From positions 1 to 64,000 of the forward strand of contig NZ_VTWS01000001.1 in the NCBI RefSeq assembly GCF_008727875.1: DNA of 64,000 bases, read 5' to 3'. This DNA is from Larkinella humicola (lineage in GTDB: Bacteria; Bacteroidota; Bacteroidia; Cytophagales; Spirosomataceae). Each line of letters begins with the position of its first letter. Position 1 is the stretch's first letter. Positions 1 to 7,724 of the stretch are shown here, in pieces. Below the pieces are notes generated by a model, which made no database searches, had not been told where the DNA came from, and saw only the letters and a list, made by a program, of their open reading frames with translations. Made by a program: the position numbers and the translations under genes.

Positions 1-314
1 TGAAAGGCTCACCGAAGGCCTACCAGTGTGCCCCGGCCCGGTTGTCGGCCGAAACCCCATCGGATTTGCAGGTGACGGTGTTGGGCAACCCGGTTGCAGA
101 GCAGGTGGCGGTCGAAATCCGGGGGGCGGAAGGCCAGCCGCTCCGGTTGCAGTTAACGGATGCCAGCGGGCGGCTGATCAGTCAACGGCACGTTCCCAAA
201 GCCGGTTTGGTCGAGCGACACCAGTTCGATGTCAGCCAGCAAGCCCCCGGATTGCTGTTTCTGCGGGTCACCAATTCCACCCAGTCTACATTTCTCAAAC
301 TAATCCGACCCTAA
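1..314 (+). CDS. C-terminal part of a T9SS-secreted protein (partial)
   Basis: Only the 3' end lies in the window; the reading frame runs from base 3 to TAA at 312-314. It encodes the last residues of a Cys-ending module (ending KGSPKAYQC) followed by a type A T9SS sorting domain: LQVTVLGNPV, an LQLTDASGR strand, then GLLFLRV and a basic tail. Such domains direct proteins across the outer membrane by the Por/T9SS system and are cleaved at the surface. The two downstream genes have the same C-terminus, so this is the third member of a tandem paralogue array. Bases 1-129 are identical to 2946-3074. What lies N-terminal cannot be seen; by analogy it should be a propeller protein. Confidence 0.85.
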   Translation, partial: KGSPKAYQCAPARLSAETPSDLQVTVLGNPVAEQVAVEIRGAEGQPLRLQLTDASGRLISQRHVPKAGLVERHQFDVSQQAPGLLFLRVTNSTQSTFLKLIRP

Positions 315-400
315 AGCGTCGCTCCTGTTCATTCCGACTTGTAAAATCAACATGCCCGCCAACCGGGCCTCTATCCACGTTCAACCTCAATTTTTCTCTT

Positions 401-3259
401 ATGACAACTTTTACCCTAGCAAAAACAGAATACCGGATTCGGCTTTTCAGTCTATTCTTACTCCTGCTTACTACCGGTTTTGGAGAGATGCTCCAGGCGC
501 AACCGATCAAGGTATTTGACAAAACGTTTGGAGGGGCGGACCGGGATGATGGACAGGTGATGCTAAAAACCGCCGACGGAGGCTATCTGGTGGGAGGATA
601 TTCTGATTCAGAAGCTACTGCGGACTCGCCCAAAGAAGCACCACTCTGGGGAGACAGAGACTACTGGTTGATCAAGTTCGATGCCAGCCACAACAAACAG
701 TGGGAAAAAACCTATGGGGGCAGTGAAGGCGATTACTTGCGGACGATTGTGGCCACCCCGGACGGTTACCTGCTGGGCGGGGAATCCAGTTCACCCAATG
801 ACGGCAACAAGGAAAGCGAATCGTTTGGTAGTGATGATTTCTGGGTCGTAAAAATCGACTTTGCCGGCGAAAAACAATGGGATAAATCCTTTGGGGGAGA
901 TGAGGCTGACAACCTCTGGTCCATCGTGACCACCTCCGATGGAAAGTTTCTGCTCGCCGGATACTCCAATTCGGGCGATAATGGCACTAAAACCGCTGAA
1001 AAGAAGGGAGATGATGACGCCTTTGCCCCCGATTTCTGGGTCGTCAAGATAGACGCCGATGGGAACCAGCTATGGGATCAAACCTATGGCGGTGAGTATA
1101 GCGACCGCCTGAGAAAGATCGTGGCCACGGCTGATGGAAACTTTCTGTTGGCCGGCACTTCGTCATCCGATGCTTCTCCCCCGGAAGACTTGACGGGCAA
1201 AACCGAAAATGGCCAGGGAAATAGTGATTACTGGGTTGTCAAAATCAATGCAGATGGGGTTAAGCAATGGGATAAAACCTTCGGCGGAGATAATAGCGAT
1301 GACCTGTATGGTCTGGTGACAACCGCTGACGGGGGGTATGTTCTGGCGGGTTACTCCAATTCAAATACAAGTGGCGATAAATCCGAGGATTCAGAGGGGA
1401 GAACTGATTTCTGGGTTCTTAAAATTGATCCCACCAATGAGATCGACTGGCAGCGAACCGTGGGAGGACCGGATGATGACTATTGCTACGCACTGCTGGC
1501 CACCAGCGACGGAGGCTTTCTGCTCGGGGGCACCTGGGAATTTTACTATACCGTTGAAACGCCGACCCGGTATGATTACTGGGTTGTTAAACTCAACGCC
1601 GACGGGAACACTCAATGGGAAAAAAAGCTGGGAGGGGGTAGTAATAGCGACGATATGATCCAGGCGTTGCTGGAACCGACGGCGGGGAACTACCTGCTGG
1701 CCGGGTATTCCAATTCGGAAATCGGCGTCGACAAAACCGCGCCCAATTTGGGAAGTAGAGACCTTTGGCTGATTCTGCTCGAAGACCCCTGTGTTCCTCC
1801 GACGATTTCCATCACTTCCAACGTTTCTACCCAACCGGTTTTTCAGAACACCCCGGGCGTCGCCCTTTCCATCACCGGTTGCACTACTGGCACCCTCAGC
1901 TGGAACGGCCCCAACGGCACCACCGGAACCGGCACCACCATCTCCGTGCCCACCTCCGCCACCGGTACGCTCGTCTACTCGGCCACCTGTACCGCCGGCA
2001 GTTGCACCAGTTCCCCCGCGTCCACCACGATAACCGTTGCACCCCCACTCATTACCGGCTCCTTCGACGGTTTTGTCTACGGTGCTGACTGCGCCACCTT
2101 CCGCGGATGGGCCTGGGACCGCAACAAACCCAATACCGCCGTCTCCGTCGACATCCTCGACGGGCCCAACGTCATTGCCTCCCTCTCCGCCGATGTCTTC
2201 CGACAAGACCTGCAATCCGCCGGAAAGGGCAACGGACGACACGCCTTCTTCTTCACCATCCCTGACAATCTGAAAGATGGCTTGCCCCACAACCTCTCGG
2301 CCCGCGTTTCCGGCAGCAGCTTCATTCTGAAAGATTCGCCGAAAGCGCTGATCTGTCAGGGAACCGGATCGCCCGCCAACAAGGCCCCCGTCTCGCCCTC
2401 GCCCACCATCCTCATCGCGCCCCTGGTCGCCCAGGTCGGTGTGCCCTTCGCCGGAACGCTCGTTGCCTTCACCGATCCCGAAGCACAACCCCTCACCTAC
2501 GCGCTGGCCGGTTTACCCGATGGGTTGGCCATCAGCATGACCAGCCGGGTGATCTCGGGTACACCGACCCAAGCAGGCACGTTTGTGCTGACCTATTCGG
2601 CCAGCGATGGCGTGCTGACCAATTCGGTGAGCTTTCCGCTGACCGTTAACCCCGCTTCCACCACGACCGTGACGGGCAGCTTCGAGGGCTATCTCGACAA
2701 GCTCGACTGTGGCGGCATCCGCGGCTGGGTCTGGGACCGCAACAAACCCAACACCCCGCTGACGGTGGAATTCTATCTGGAAGGATCGGGAACGGTTTTA
2801 GGCAGTGCGCTGGCCAACATCTACCGCCAGGATCTGAAAGACGCGGGCAAGGGCAACGGGGCCCATGCCTACAACTTCAGCCCGCCGGGCAGTGTGACCA
2901 ACGGGACGCTGATCCGGGCGCGGGTGCTGGGCAGCACCTATGACCTGAAAGGCTCACCGAAGGCCTACCAGTGTGCCCCGGCCCGGTTGTCGGCCGAAAC
3001 CCCATCGGATTTGCAGGTGACGGTGTTGGGCAACCCGGTTGCAGAGCAGGTGGCGGTCGAAATCCGGGGGGCGGCAGGCCAGCCGCTCCGCTTGCAGTTA
3101 ACGGATGCCAGCGGGCGGTTGGTCAGTCAGCGGCACATTGAAGCGGCAAAACCGGTCGAGCAGCAACGCTTTTCGGTGCAGGGACAACCGGCAGGCTTGC
3201 TGTTTTTACAGGTCAGTAGTGGACTAAAAACGGTCAGTTTGAAAGTTTTGAAGCAGTAA
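401..3259 (+). CDS. T9SS-exported seven-repeat propeller-like protein
   Basis: 952 aa. The frame is open upstream to base 26, but ATG 401 is the sensible start because it is followed by a basic stretch and a hydrophobic signal peptide ending near LQAQ; upstream translation only reads through the previous gene in another frame. Residues about 35-460 hold seven repeats that begin with D/E-K-x-x-G-G and end with DYWVVKID-like strands, suggesting a seven-bladed beta-propeller. Then come an Ig-like segment with Cys pairs, a two-Cys module (SFDGFVYGADC, FRGWAWDRNKPNT), a cadherin-like He_PIG domain (GLPDGL, SGTP), a second copy of the two-Cys module, and a T9SS type A sorting domain. It is probably cell-surface or secreted. 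The ligand is unknown. No catalytic motif is visible. Confidence 0.85.
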   Translation: MTTFTLAKTEYRIRLFSLFLLLLTTGFGEMLQAQPIKVFDKTFGGADRDDGQVMLKTADGGYLVGGYSDSEATADSPKEAPLWGDRDYWLIKFDASHNKQWEKTYGGSEGDYLRTIVATPDGYLLGGESSSPNDGNKESESFGSDDFWVVKIDFAGEKQWDKSFGGDEADNLWSIVTTSDGKFLLAGYSNSGDNGTKTAEKKGDDDAFAPDFWVVKIDADGNQLWDQTYGGEYSDRLRKIVATADGNFLLAGTSSSDASPPEDLTGKTENGQGNSDYWVVKINADGVKQWDKTFGGDNSDDLYGLVTTADGGYVLAGYSNSNTSGDKSEDSEGRTDFWVLKIDPTNEIDWQRTVGGPDDDYCYALLATSDGGFLLGGTWEFYYTVETPTRYDYWVVKLNADGNTQWEKKLGGGSNSDDMIQALLEPTAGNYLLAGYSNSEIGVDKTAPNLGSRDLWLILLEDPCVPPTISITSNVSTQPVFQNTPGVALSITGCTTGTLSWNGPNGTTGTGTTISVPTSATGTLVYSATCTAGSCTSSPASTTITVAPPLITGSFDGFVYGADCATFRGWAWDRNKPNTAVSVDILDGPNVIASLSADVFRQDLQSAGKGNGRHAFFFTIPDNLKDGLPHNLSARVSGSSFILKDSPKALICQGTGSPANKAPVSPSPTILIAPLVAQVGVPFAGTLVAFTDPEAQPLTYALAGLPDGLAISMTSRVISGTPTQAGTFVLTYSASDGVLTNSVSFPLTVNPASTTTVTGSFEGYLDKLDCGGIRGWVWDRNKPNTPLTVEFYLEGSGTVLGSALANIYRQDLKDAGKGNGAHAYNFSPPGSVTNGTLIRARVLGSTYDLKGSPKAYQCAPARLSAETPSDLQVTVLGNPVAEQVAVEIRGAAGQPLRLQLTDASGRLVSQRHIEAAKPVEQQRFSVQGQPAGLLFLQVSSGLKTVSLKVLKQ

Positions 3260-3315
3260 AAAAGGGTAAACCATCAGAGCTACCAGTTTCCATTTATCTA
3301 ATCAACTATCGAATC

Positions 3316-6150
3316 ATGAAACCGCCTTTACGGACGCCATTTTTCGGCCGGTGGCTGCCGGTGTTGTTCCTCTTCGTGAGTACCTATCTGAGTGCGCAGG
3401 TTACCAAAGTTTTCGACAAAACCATCGGCGGAAACGATTATGAGGATGCACGATTCATTCTTCCAACCGAGGGCGGATTTTTGCTTGGCGGAAATTCCTT
3501 CTCGGGTATCGGTGGTGATAAATCAGGAGACAATCTGGGAGCATCTGATATCTGGATTGTAAAAGTCGATGCCAACGGGAACAAGCTCTGGGATAAAACG
3601 TACGGCGGAAGCGGTTATGATTATGTAAATACCATCGTTGCGACGCCCGATGGCGGTTTTCTGCTGGGAGGAGGATCCGAGTCCAGCAAAGGGAATGATA
3701 AATCGGAAGATGGCCGGGGTTACGGCGATTTCTGGGTCCTGAAGATCGACAAGAATGGGAATAAAAGCTGGGATAAAACCTTCGGTGGGGAACGGGAAGA
3801 GCAGGTAGCAGCGATAGCGGTTCTTCCGGAAAATAAAGGGTATCTGTTGGCCGGGGGCTCTGCTTCATCACCCAATCCGGATCGAACGGCACCTTTAAAA
3901 GGAGAAGGAGACTATTGGGTGGTCCGGATTGATCCAGATGGGAATAAACTCTGGGATAAAAGCTATGGCGGTTCTGCCTTTCAGAATGTGTCAGGAATCG
4001 TTCCAACAACGGATGGCAAATTCGTGCTGGTGGGCTATTCGTGGTCCAACGCGGGGGGCGACAAATCCGAAAACGTACGCGGATCAGGTGATGATTTTAG
4101 TGATTACTGGCTGGTCAAAATAGACGAAGACGGGACGAAGATCTGGGATAAAACCATTGGTGGTGATAAGGAGGATACGCCAGCTTCCGGGGTGGCTACG
4201 GCAGATGGCGGGGTGGTGATTACCGGGCTTTCCTTTTCCAATCAGGGTTTTGAAAAATCGGAGAACTCGTTCGGTTCATCCGACGTTTGGGTGGTCAGTT
4301 TAGATGCGGATGGGAACAAAAGATGGGATAAAACGATGGGCGGGGCGAGGCAGGAAAATTGTTTCAGTCTACTAAAAACAGCCGATGGCGGTTTTCTGGC
4401 AGGTGGAACGTCTCAGTCGAACCGAAATGCGATCAAGTCGGAAAATAGCCGGGGAGACTGGGATTATTGGGTGGTTAAATTAGGATCGGACGGCACCTGG
4501 ATCTGGGATAAAACCCTGGGTGGATCCGATGAAGAATTCCTGTTTGGCGCTTGCCAAAGCACCGGTGGCGATTTTTATCTGTTGGGACAATCCTATTCCA
4601 ACGCCAGTGGGGATAAAATGGAAAATTCGAAAGGACTTACCGATTTCTGGTTGGTCGCTTTAAAGGAGACGCCCTGTACGACTCCCACCGTGACGTATAC
4701 TTCCAATGCAAGTAGTTCTCCCATTTTACAAAATACGCCGGGTGTCATGATTACGGTGAATGGTTGTGAATCGGGGCAAATCGCCTGGACGGGTCCAGAC
4801 GGCACTCAGGGAACAGGCCCATTTATTCCCGTGTCGACCGCGGAAGTCATGCTGAGAACGTATTCCATTACCTGTACCAAAGGTAGTTGCCCGGCTACCA
4901 TTACCCCGGCTTTGGAGATCGTCAAATCATCGGTTACGGGCTCGTTCGACGGCTATGTCTATGGGGCCGATTGCAGTACGTTCCGGGGCTGGGCCTGGGA
5001 CGGTACCAAGCCTAACACGCCCGTTTCCGTCGAGATTCTGGATGGCCCCAATGTAATCGGGACACTGACAGCCGGCGAATTTCGGCAGGATCTGAAAACG
5101 GCGGGCAAAGGAAATGGTAACCATGCGTTCTCTTTTTCGATTCCGGAAAGTCTCATCGATAATAATCTGCACAATTTGTCGGCCCGCGTTCGGAATAGTA
5201 GCTTCATTCTGAAGGGTTCTCCCAAAGCATTGGTTTGTCGGCAGGGCCGGGATTCTGAAAATCGAAATAAGCCACCGGTCGCGCCCACGCCAACCATCCT
5301 GATTACGCCCGTAACTGCGCAGGTAAATGTCCCCTTCTCGGCTACGCTGGTGGCCTTTACGGATCCGGAAGGCGAAGACCTCATTTACGACTTGTATGAT
5401 TTGCCGGCCGGACTGGAGTTCGATCCCTTCGACCGGATCATCTATGGGACTCCAAAAGTCGCCGGAACGTTTGTACTGGCTTACGAAGCTTCGGATTTCA
5501 TCGAGCGGAATAGTGTTAGTTTTCCACTTACGGTTCTTCCGGCATCGACGAGCGCAGTAACGGGGAGTTTCGATGGCTATCTGGACAAGGTCGAGTGCGG
5601 CACCATCCGGGGCTGGGTCTGGGATCGGAACAAACCCAATACACCACTGACCGTGGAATTCTACACGGGTAATACAGTTTTGGGCAGCACAGTGGCCAAT
5701 ATCTACCGCGATGATCTGAAAAACGCGGGCAAGGGCAACGGCGCACATGCCTACAGTTTCACGGTTCCGGCCGAGTTGAAAGACAACACGTCGCGGCTGA
5801 TCTATGGTCGGGTGCAGGGCAGCACCTATGTGCTGAAGGATTCGGGCAAACCGCTGCATTGCCCCTCGCCGGTCCGGATGTCGGCCGAAACCGCTTCGCA
5901 GCTTCAGGTAACGGTGTTGGGCAATCCGGTTTCGGAACAGGTGGCAGTCGAAATCCGGGGGGCAGAGGGCCAGCCGCTCCAATTGCAACTGACGGATGCC
6001 AGCGGGCGGCTGGTTGGCCAGCGGCACATTGACGCGGCCCGGGTGGTTGAGCGGCAGCACTTACCGGTTCGTCAGCAACCGGCAGGGCTCCTGCTGTTAC
6101 GCGTAACCAGCGGATTAAAAAGCGTGGCGATCAAAGTGGTTAAGCACTAG
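3316..6150 (+). CDS. T9SS-exported seven-repeat propeller-like protein, paralogue
   Basis: 944 aa, 56 bases after its paralogue and in the same order of domains: signal peptide (residues 1-27, ending LSAQ), seven DKT-x-GG repeats (about 31-450), Ig-like segment, two-Cys module, He_PIG domain, second two-Cys module, T9SS sorting domain. The repeat spacing of about 60 residues and the strand pattern GGFLLGG and DFWVVKID fit a seven-bladed propeller. The protein is clearly diverged from its neighbour in the repeats but very similar in the last 200 residues, as expected if the 3' ends exchange sequence. Close spacing suggests co-transcription of the array. Function unknown; adhesion or glycan binding at the cell surface is only a guess. 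Confidence 0.85.
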   Translation: MKPPLRTPFFGRWLPVLFLFVSTYLSAQVTKVFDKTIGGNDYEDARFILPTEGGFLLGGNSFSGIGGDKSGDNLGASDIWIVKVDANGNKLWDKTYGGSGYDYVNTIVATPDGGFLLGGGSESSKGNDKSEDGRGYGDFWVLKIDKNGNKSWDKTFGGEREEQVAAIAVLPENKGYLLAGGSASSPNPDRTAPLKGEGDYWVVRIDPDGNKLWDKSYGGSAFQNVSGIVPTTDGKFVLVGYSWSNAGGDKSENVRGSGDDFSDYWLVKIDEDGTKIWDKTIGGDKEDTPASGVATADGGVVITGLSFSNQGFEKSENSFGSSDVWVVSLDADGNKRWDKTMGGARQENCFSLLKTADGGFLAGGTSQSNRNAIKSENSRGDWDYWVVKLGSDGTWIWDKTLGGSDEEFLFGACQSTGGDFYLLGQSYSNASGDKMENSKGLTDFWLVALKETPCTTPTVTYTSNASSSPILQNTPGVMITVNGCESGQIAWTGPDGTQGTGPFIPVSTAEVMLRTYSITCTKGSCPATITPALEIVKSSVTGSFDGYVYGADCSTFRGWAWDGTKPNTPVSVEILDGPNVIGTLTAGEFRQDLKTAGKGNGNHAFSFSIPESLIDNNLHNLSARVRNSSFILKGSPKALVCRQGRDSENRNKPPVAPTPTILITPVTAQVNVPFSATLVAFTDPEGEDLIYDLYDLPAGLEFDPFDRIIYGTPKVAGTFVLAYEASDFIERNSVSFPLTVLPASTSAVTGSFDGYLDKVECGTIRGWVWDRNKPNTPLTVEFYTGNTVLGSTVANIYRDDLKNAGKGNGAHAYSFTVPAELKDNTSRLIYGRVQGSTYVLKDSGKPLHCPSPVRMSAETASQLQVTVLGNPVSEQVAVEIRGAEGQPLQLQLTDASGRLVGQRHIDAARVVERQHLPVRQQPAGLLLLRVTSGLKSVAIKVVKH

Positions 6151-6165
6151 CAGCGAAACGAACCA

Positions 6166-6588
6166 TCACCCGATGCAACGACCGATCAGCCATTGTTTTC
6201 GCAGGGTCAGGATAAGTTGGTTATACTCTTTCAGCAATAAAGGTTTGGTCACAAACCCGTTTGCGCCTAGCTCCATAGCCCGCTGCTGGTCAACGGTTTG
6301 GTTGGAAGTCGTCAGGATGACAACCGGCAGGCTGTCATACTTTGGCTCCTTCCGAATCAACGCCAGGGCTTCCAGACCGCCCATAACGGGCATATTCAGA
6401 TCTAATAATACTAAAGCGGGCAGCACTTCGGCCGTTTCCAGCGCTTCCAGTAGTTCAACCCCGTTGGTTACTACGTTAATCCGGCACTCCGGGCTATGGT
6501 GGACAAAGACGTGCTGAATCAAAAACTGGTCGTCTTCATCATCATCGACCACAAAAATACAGGGGTTTTCACAAACAGGATATTTCAA
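6166..6588 (-). CDS. Single-domain response regulator (CheY-like)
   Basis: 140 aa receiver domain with no output domain. The acidic pocket is Asp15-Asp17, the phosphoacceptor is Asp63 in LLDLNMP, the switch Thr is at 93-94 (ILTTS) and the conserved Lys is Lys115 (VTKP). It belongs to the Bacteroidota family of stand-alone receivers that shuttle phosphate between sensor kinases. The start is TTG at 6588; a TAG lies in frame six bases upstream, so no longer form is possible and no ATG precedes the receiver core. It converges with the T9SS gene (16 bp gap) and is divergent from the next receiver gene. The partner kinase is not adjacent. Confidence 0.9.
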   Translation of the reverse strand: MKYPVCENPCIFVVDDDEDDQFLIQHVFVHHSPECRINVVTNGVELLEALETAEVLPALVLLDLNMPVMGGLEALALIRKEPKYDSLPVVILTTSNQTVDQQRAMELGANGFVTKPLLLKEYNQLILTLRKQWLIGRCIG

Positions 6589-6805
6589 TGTCTATCGGTT
6601 AAGTCTTGAGCAGCTACATAACCCCTTTCAGGGGGCAAAAAATTCCCGGCCAGGGCCAGAAATCGTTCAGGGTATAACCAGAATTCCAATGGAATGTTCC
6701 CTCAATAATCGTTCCGAAAAGACCGTATACTCGAACCGCGGGTTTTATCAAACAGTTGGGCAGCCCCTCAGTTATGTTCTGATAAAAACATACGAAAAGG
6801 AAAGC

Positions 6806-7243
6806 ATGGAAACAAAGGGGCCAATTGTATTAATCGATGATGACGAAGATGATCACGAAATTTTAGTACCAATCCTTCAGCAAATCGCCCCTCATAATCC
6901 GGTCGTGGTTTTTACCCGGGGACAAGACGCCATTGATTTTCTGCGCACCACGGACCAACGCCCTTTTCTGATCATCTCGGAAGTAAGCATGAACACCATG
7001 ACCGGCCTGGAGCTTCGGCGGCAGATCGAGCAGGACAATGGGCTGCGCAAGCGGGCTATCCCCTTTATCTTTTTCACCCACCCGGTCTACAAGCACCTCG
7101 TCGAAGAGGCTTACGATCTGACTATTCAGGGCTTTTTTGAAAAAAAGAGTAACATGACCGACATCACAACGCAACTGCAAGCCATCATCGACTACTGGTC
7201 AAACTGTCTGCACCCCAACCGGTTTGCCTCCCAGGACCTTTGA
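6806..7243 (+). CDS. Atypical receiver-domain protein with Glu at the phospho site
   Basis: 145 aa. The frame is open from 6689, but ATG 6806 gives a normal receiver start (PIVLIDDDEDD) and has a purine-rich stretch just upstream. The acidic pocket (Asp11-Asp13) and a Lys (about Lys113 in FFEKKSN) are present, and Thr91 is at the switch position. The phosphoacceptor position reads IISEVSMN, so Asp is replaced by Glu59. In other receivers Glu here often mimics the phosphorylated state, so this protein may act as a constitutive or phosphorylation-independent partner (inference). It is the divergent neighbour of a normal receiver. A strong terminator follows at 7327. Confidence 0.85.
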   Translation: METKGPIVLIDDDEDDHEILVPILQQIAPHNPVVVFTRGQDAIDFLRTTDQRPFLIISEVSMNTMTGLELRRQIEQDNGLRKRAIPFIFFTHPVYKHLVEEAYDLTIQGFFEKKSNMTDITTQLQAIIDYWSNCLHPNRFASQDL

Positions 7244-7326
7244 ACCGGGTTGAATACGAATTCAGTGATCACGTGTATTAGCGGTTTTTCGGGTCGATAA
7301 ACCCGCACCATCGCCCATCGAGGGTC

Positions 7327-7378
7327 AAATACCGGTCCGGTCCGCCTGTGAATGGCGCGACCGGACCGGTATTTTTTT
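7327..7378 (+). terminator. Rho-independent terminator
   Basis: A perfect 16-bp stem (7327-7342 with 7359-7374; core ACCGGTCCGGTC) encloses a 16-base loop and is followed by a run of T. It ends the receiver gene at 7243 and insulates the susC promoter region. The AAAT/ATTT base of the stem makes it potentially bidirectional. Confidence 0.8.
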
Positions 7379-7500
7379 ACAGAGCGATTTGCCAATCAGG
7401 AACGGTTGAAATAGAAAGTTGCAAATCAAACGACAAATTCTGCAAATTTTTTGTCAAAAAAATGCTTGATAATGATCGTATTTTGCTGCTAGAATGCGTA

Positions 7501-7520
7501 ATCTGAATGCATTTTCAGAT
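7501..7520. promoter_or_regulatory. Inverted repeat upstream of the susC leader region
   Basis: Perfect 7-bp arms ATCTGAA and TTCAGAT with a 6-base spacer lie 36 bases before the candidate leader ORF and just after an AT-rich stretch (7380-7486) that resembles a promoter: TTTG at 7450-7453 and TATTTTGC at 7479-7486, one base short of the Bacteroidota -7 consensus. It could be an operator or a short transcript hairpin. It is the only symmetric site seen in the gap apart from the terminator. Confidence 0.35.
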
Positions 7521-7555
7521 GCTGCACCGACTACGCACCCTTCAACCCTGTCCGT

Positions 7556-7672
7556 ATGAACCGCCATCCGTTTCGCCGTCTGAGCCTGCGCGCTTCGACG
7601 AGAATTCCAGCCGACTTACCCCGTTTGAGCCTTGCTGCGGTGCCCCGCCGGTCTGACCCCGCCGATTTGTAG
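7556..7672 (+). CDS. Candidate 38-aa leader peptide upstream of susC
   Basis: ATG to TAG gives 38 codons for a basic peptide (8 Arg, no Cys, PADL near residue 18 and again at the C-terminus; begins MNRHPFRRLSL). It ends 52 bases before the susC ATG, and a second stop (TGA) follows directly. The base composition is more GC-rich than the AT-rich DNA before it and similar to the coding DNA after it, which is the main argument that it is translated. No Shine-Dalgarno is present, as is usual here. It may be a regulatory upstream ORF or chance. No family is recognised. Confidence 0.35.
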   Translation: MNRHPFRRLSLRASTRIPADLPRLSLAAVPRRSDPADL

Positions 7673-7724
7673 TGAACCCATTACCTAGTTGACCTAATAC
7701 CTTAAACCAATCAACCCATCCAGT

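Noticed and set aside
26-400. Extension of the first complete T9SS gene to a start at base 26
   Set aside because: This part runs through the previous gene in another frame, and a signal peptide begins only at ATG 401.
1391-2488. A 365-codon open frame on the minus strand
   Set aside because: It lies antisense to the T9SS gene, is Gly/Val-rich as expected of a reverse-frame shadow, and has no signal or domain.
4927-6060. A 377-codon open frame on the minus strand
   Set aside because: Antisense shadow of the second T9SS gene; residue composition is not protein-like and no domain is seen.
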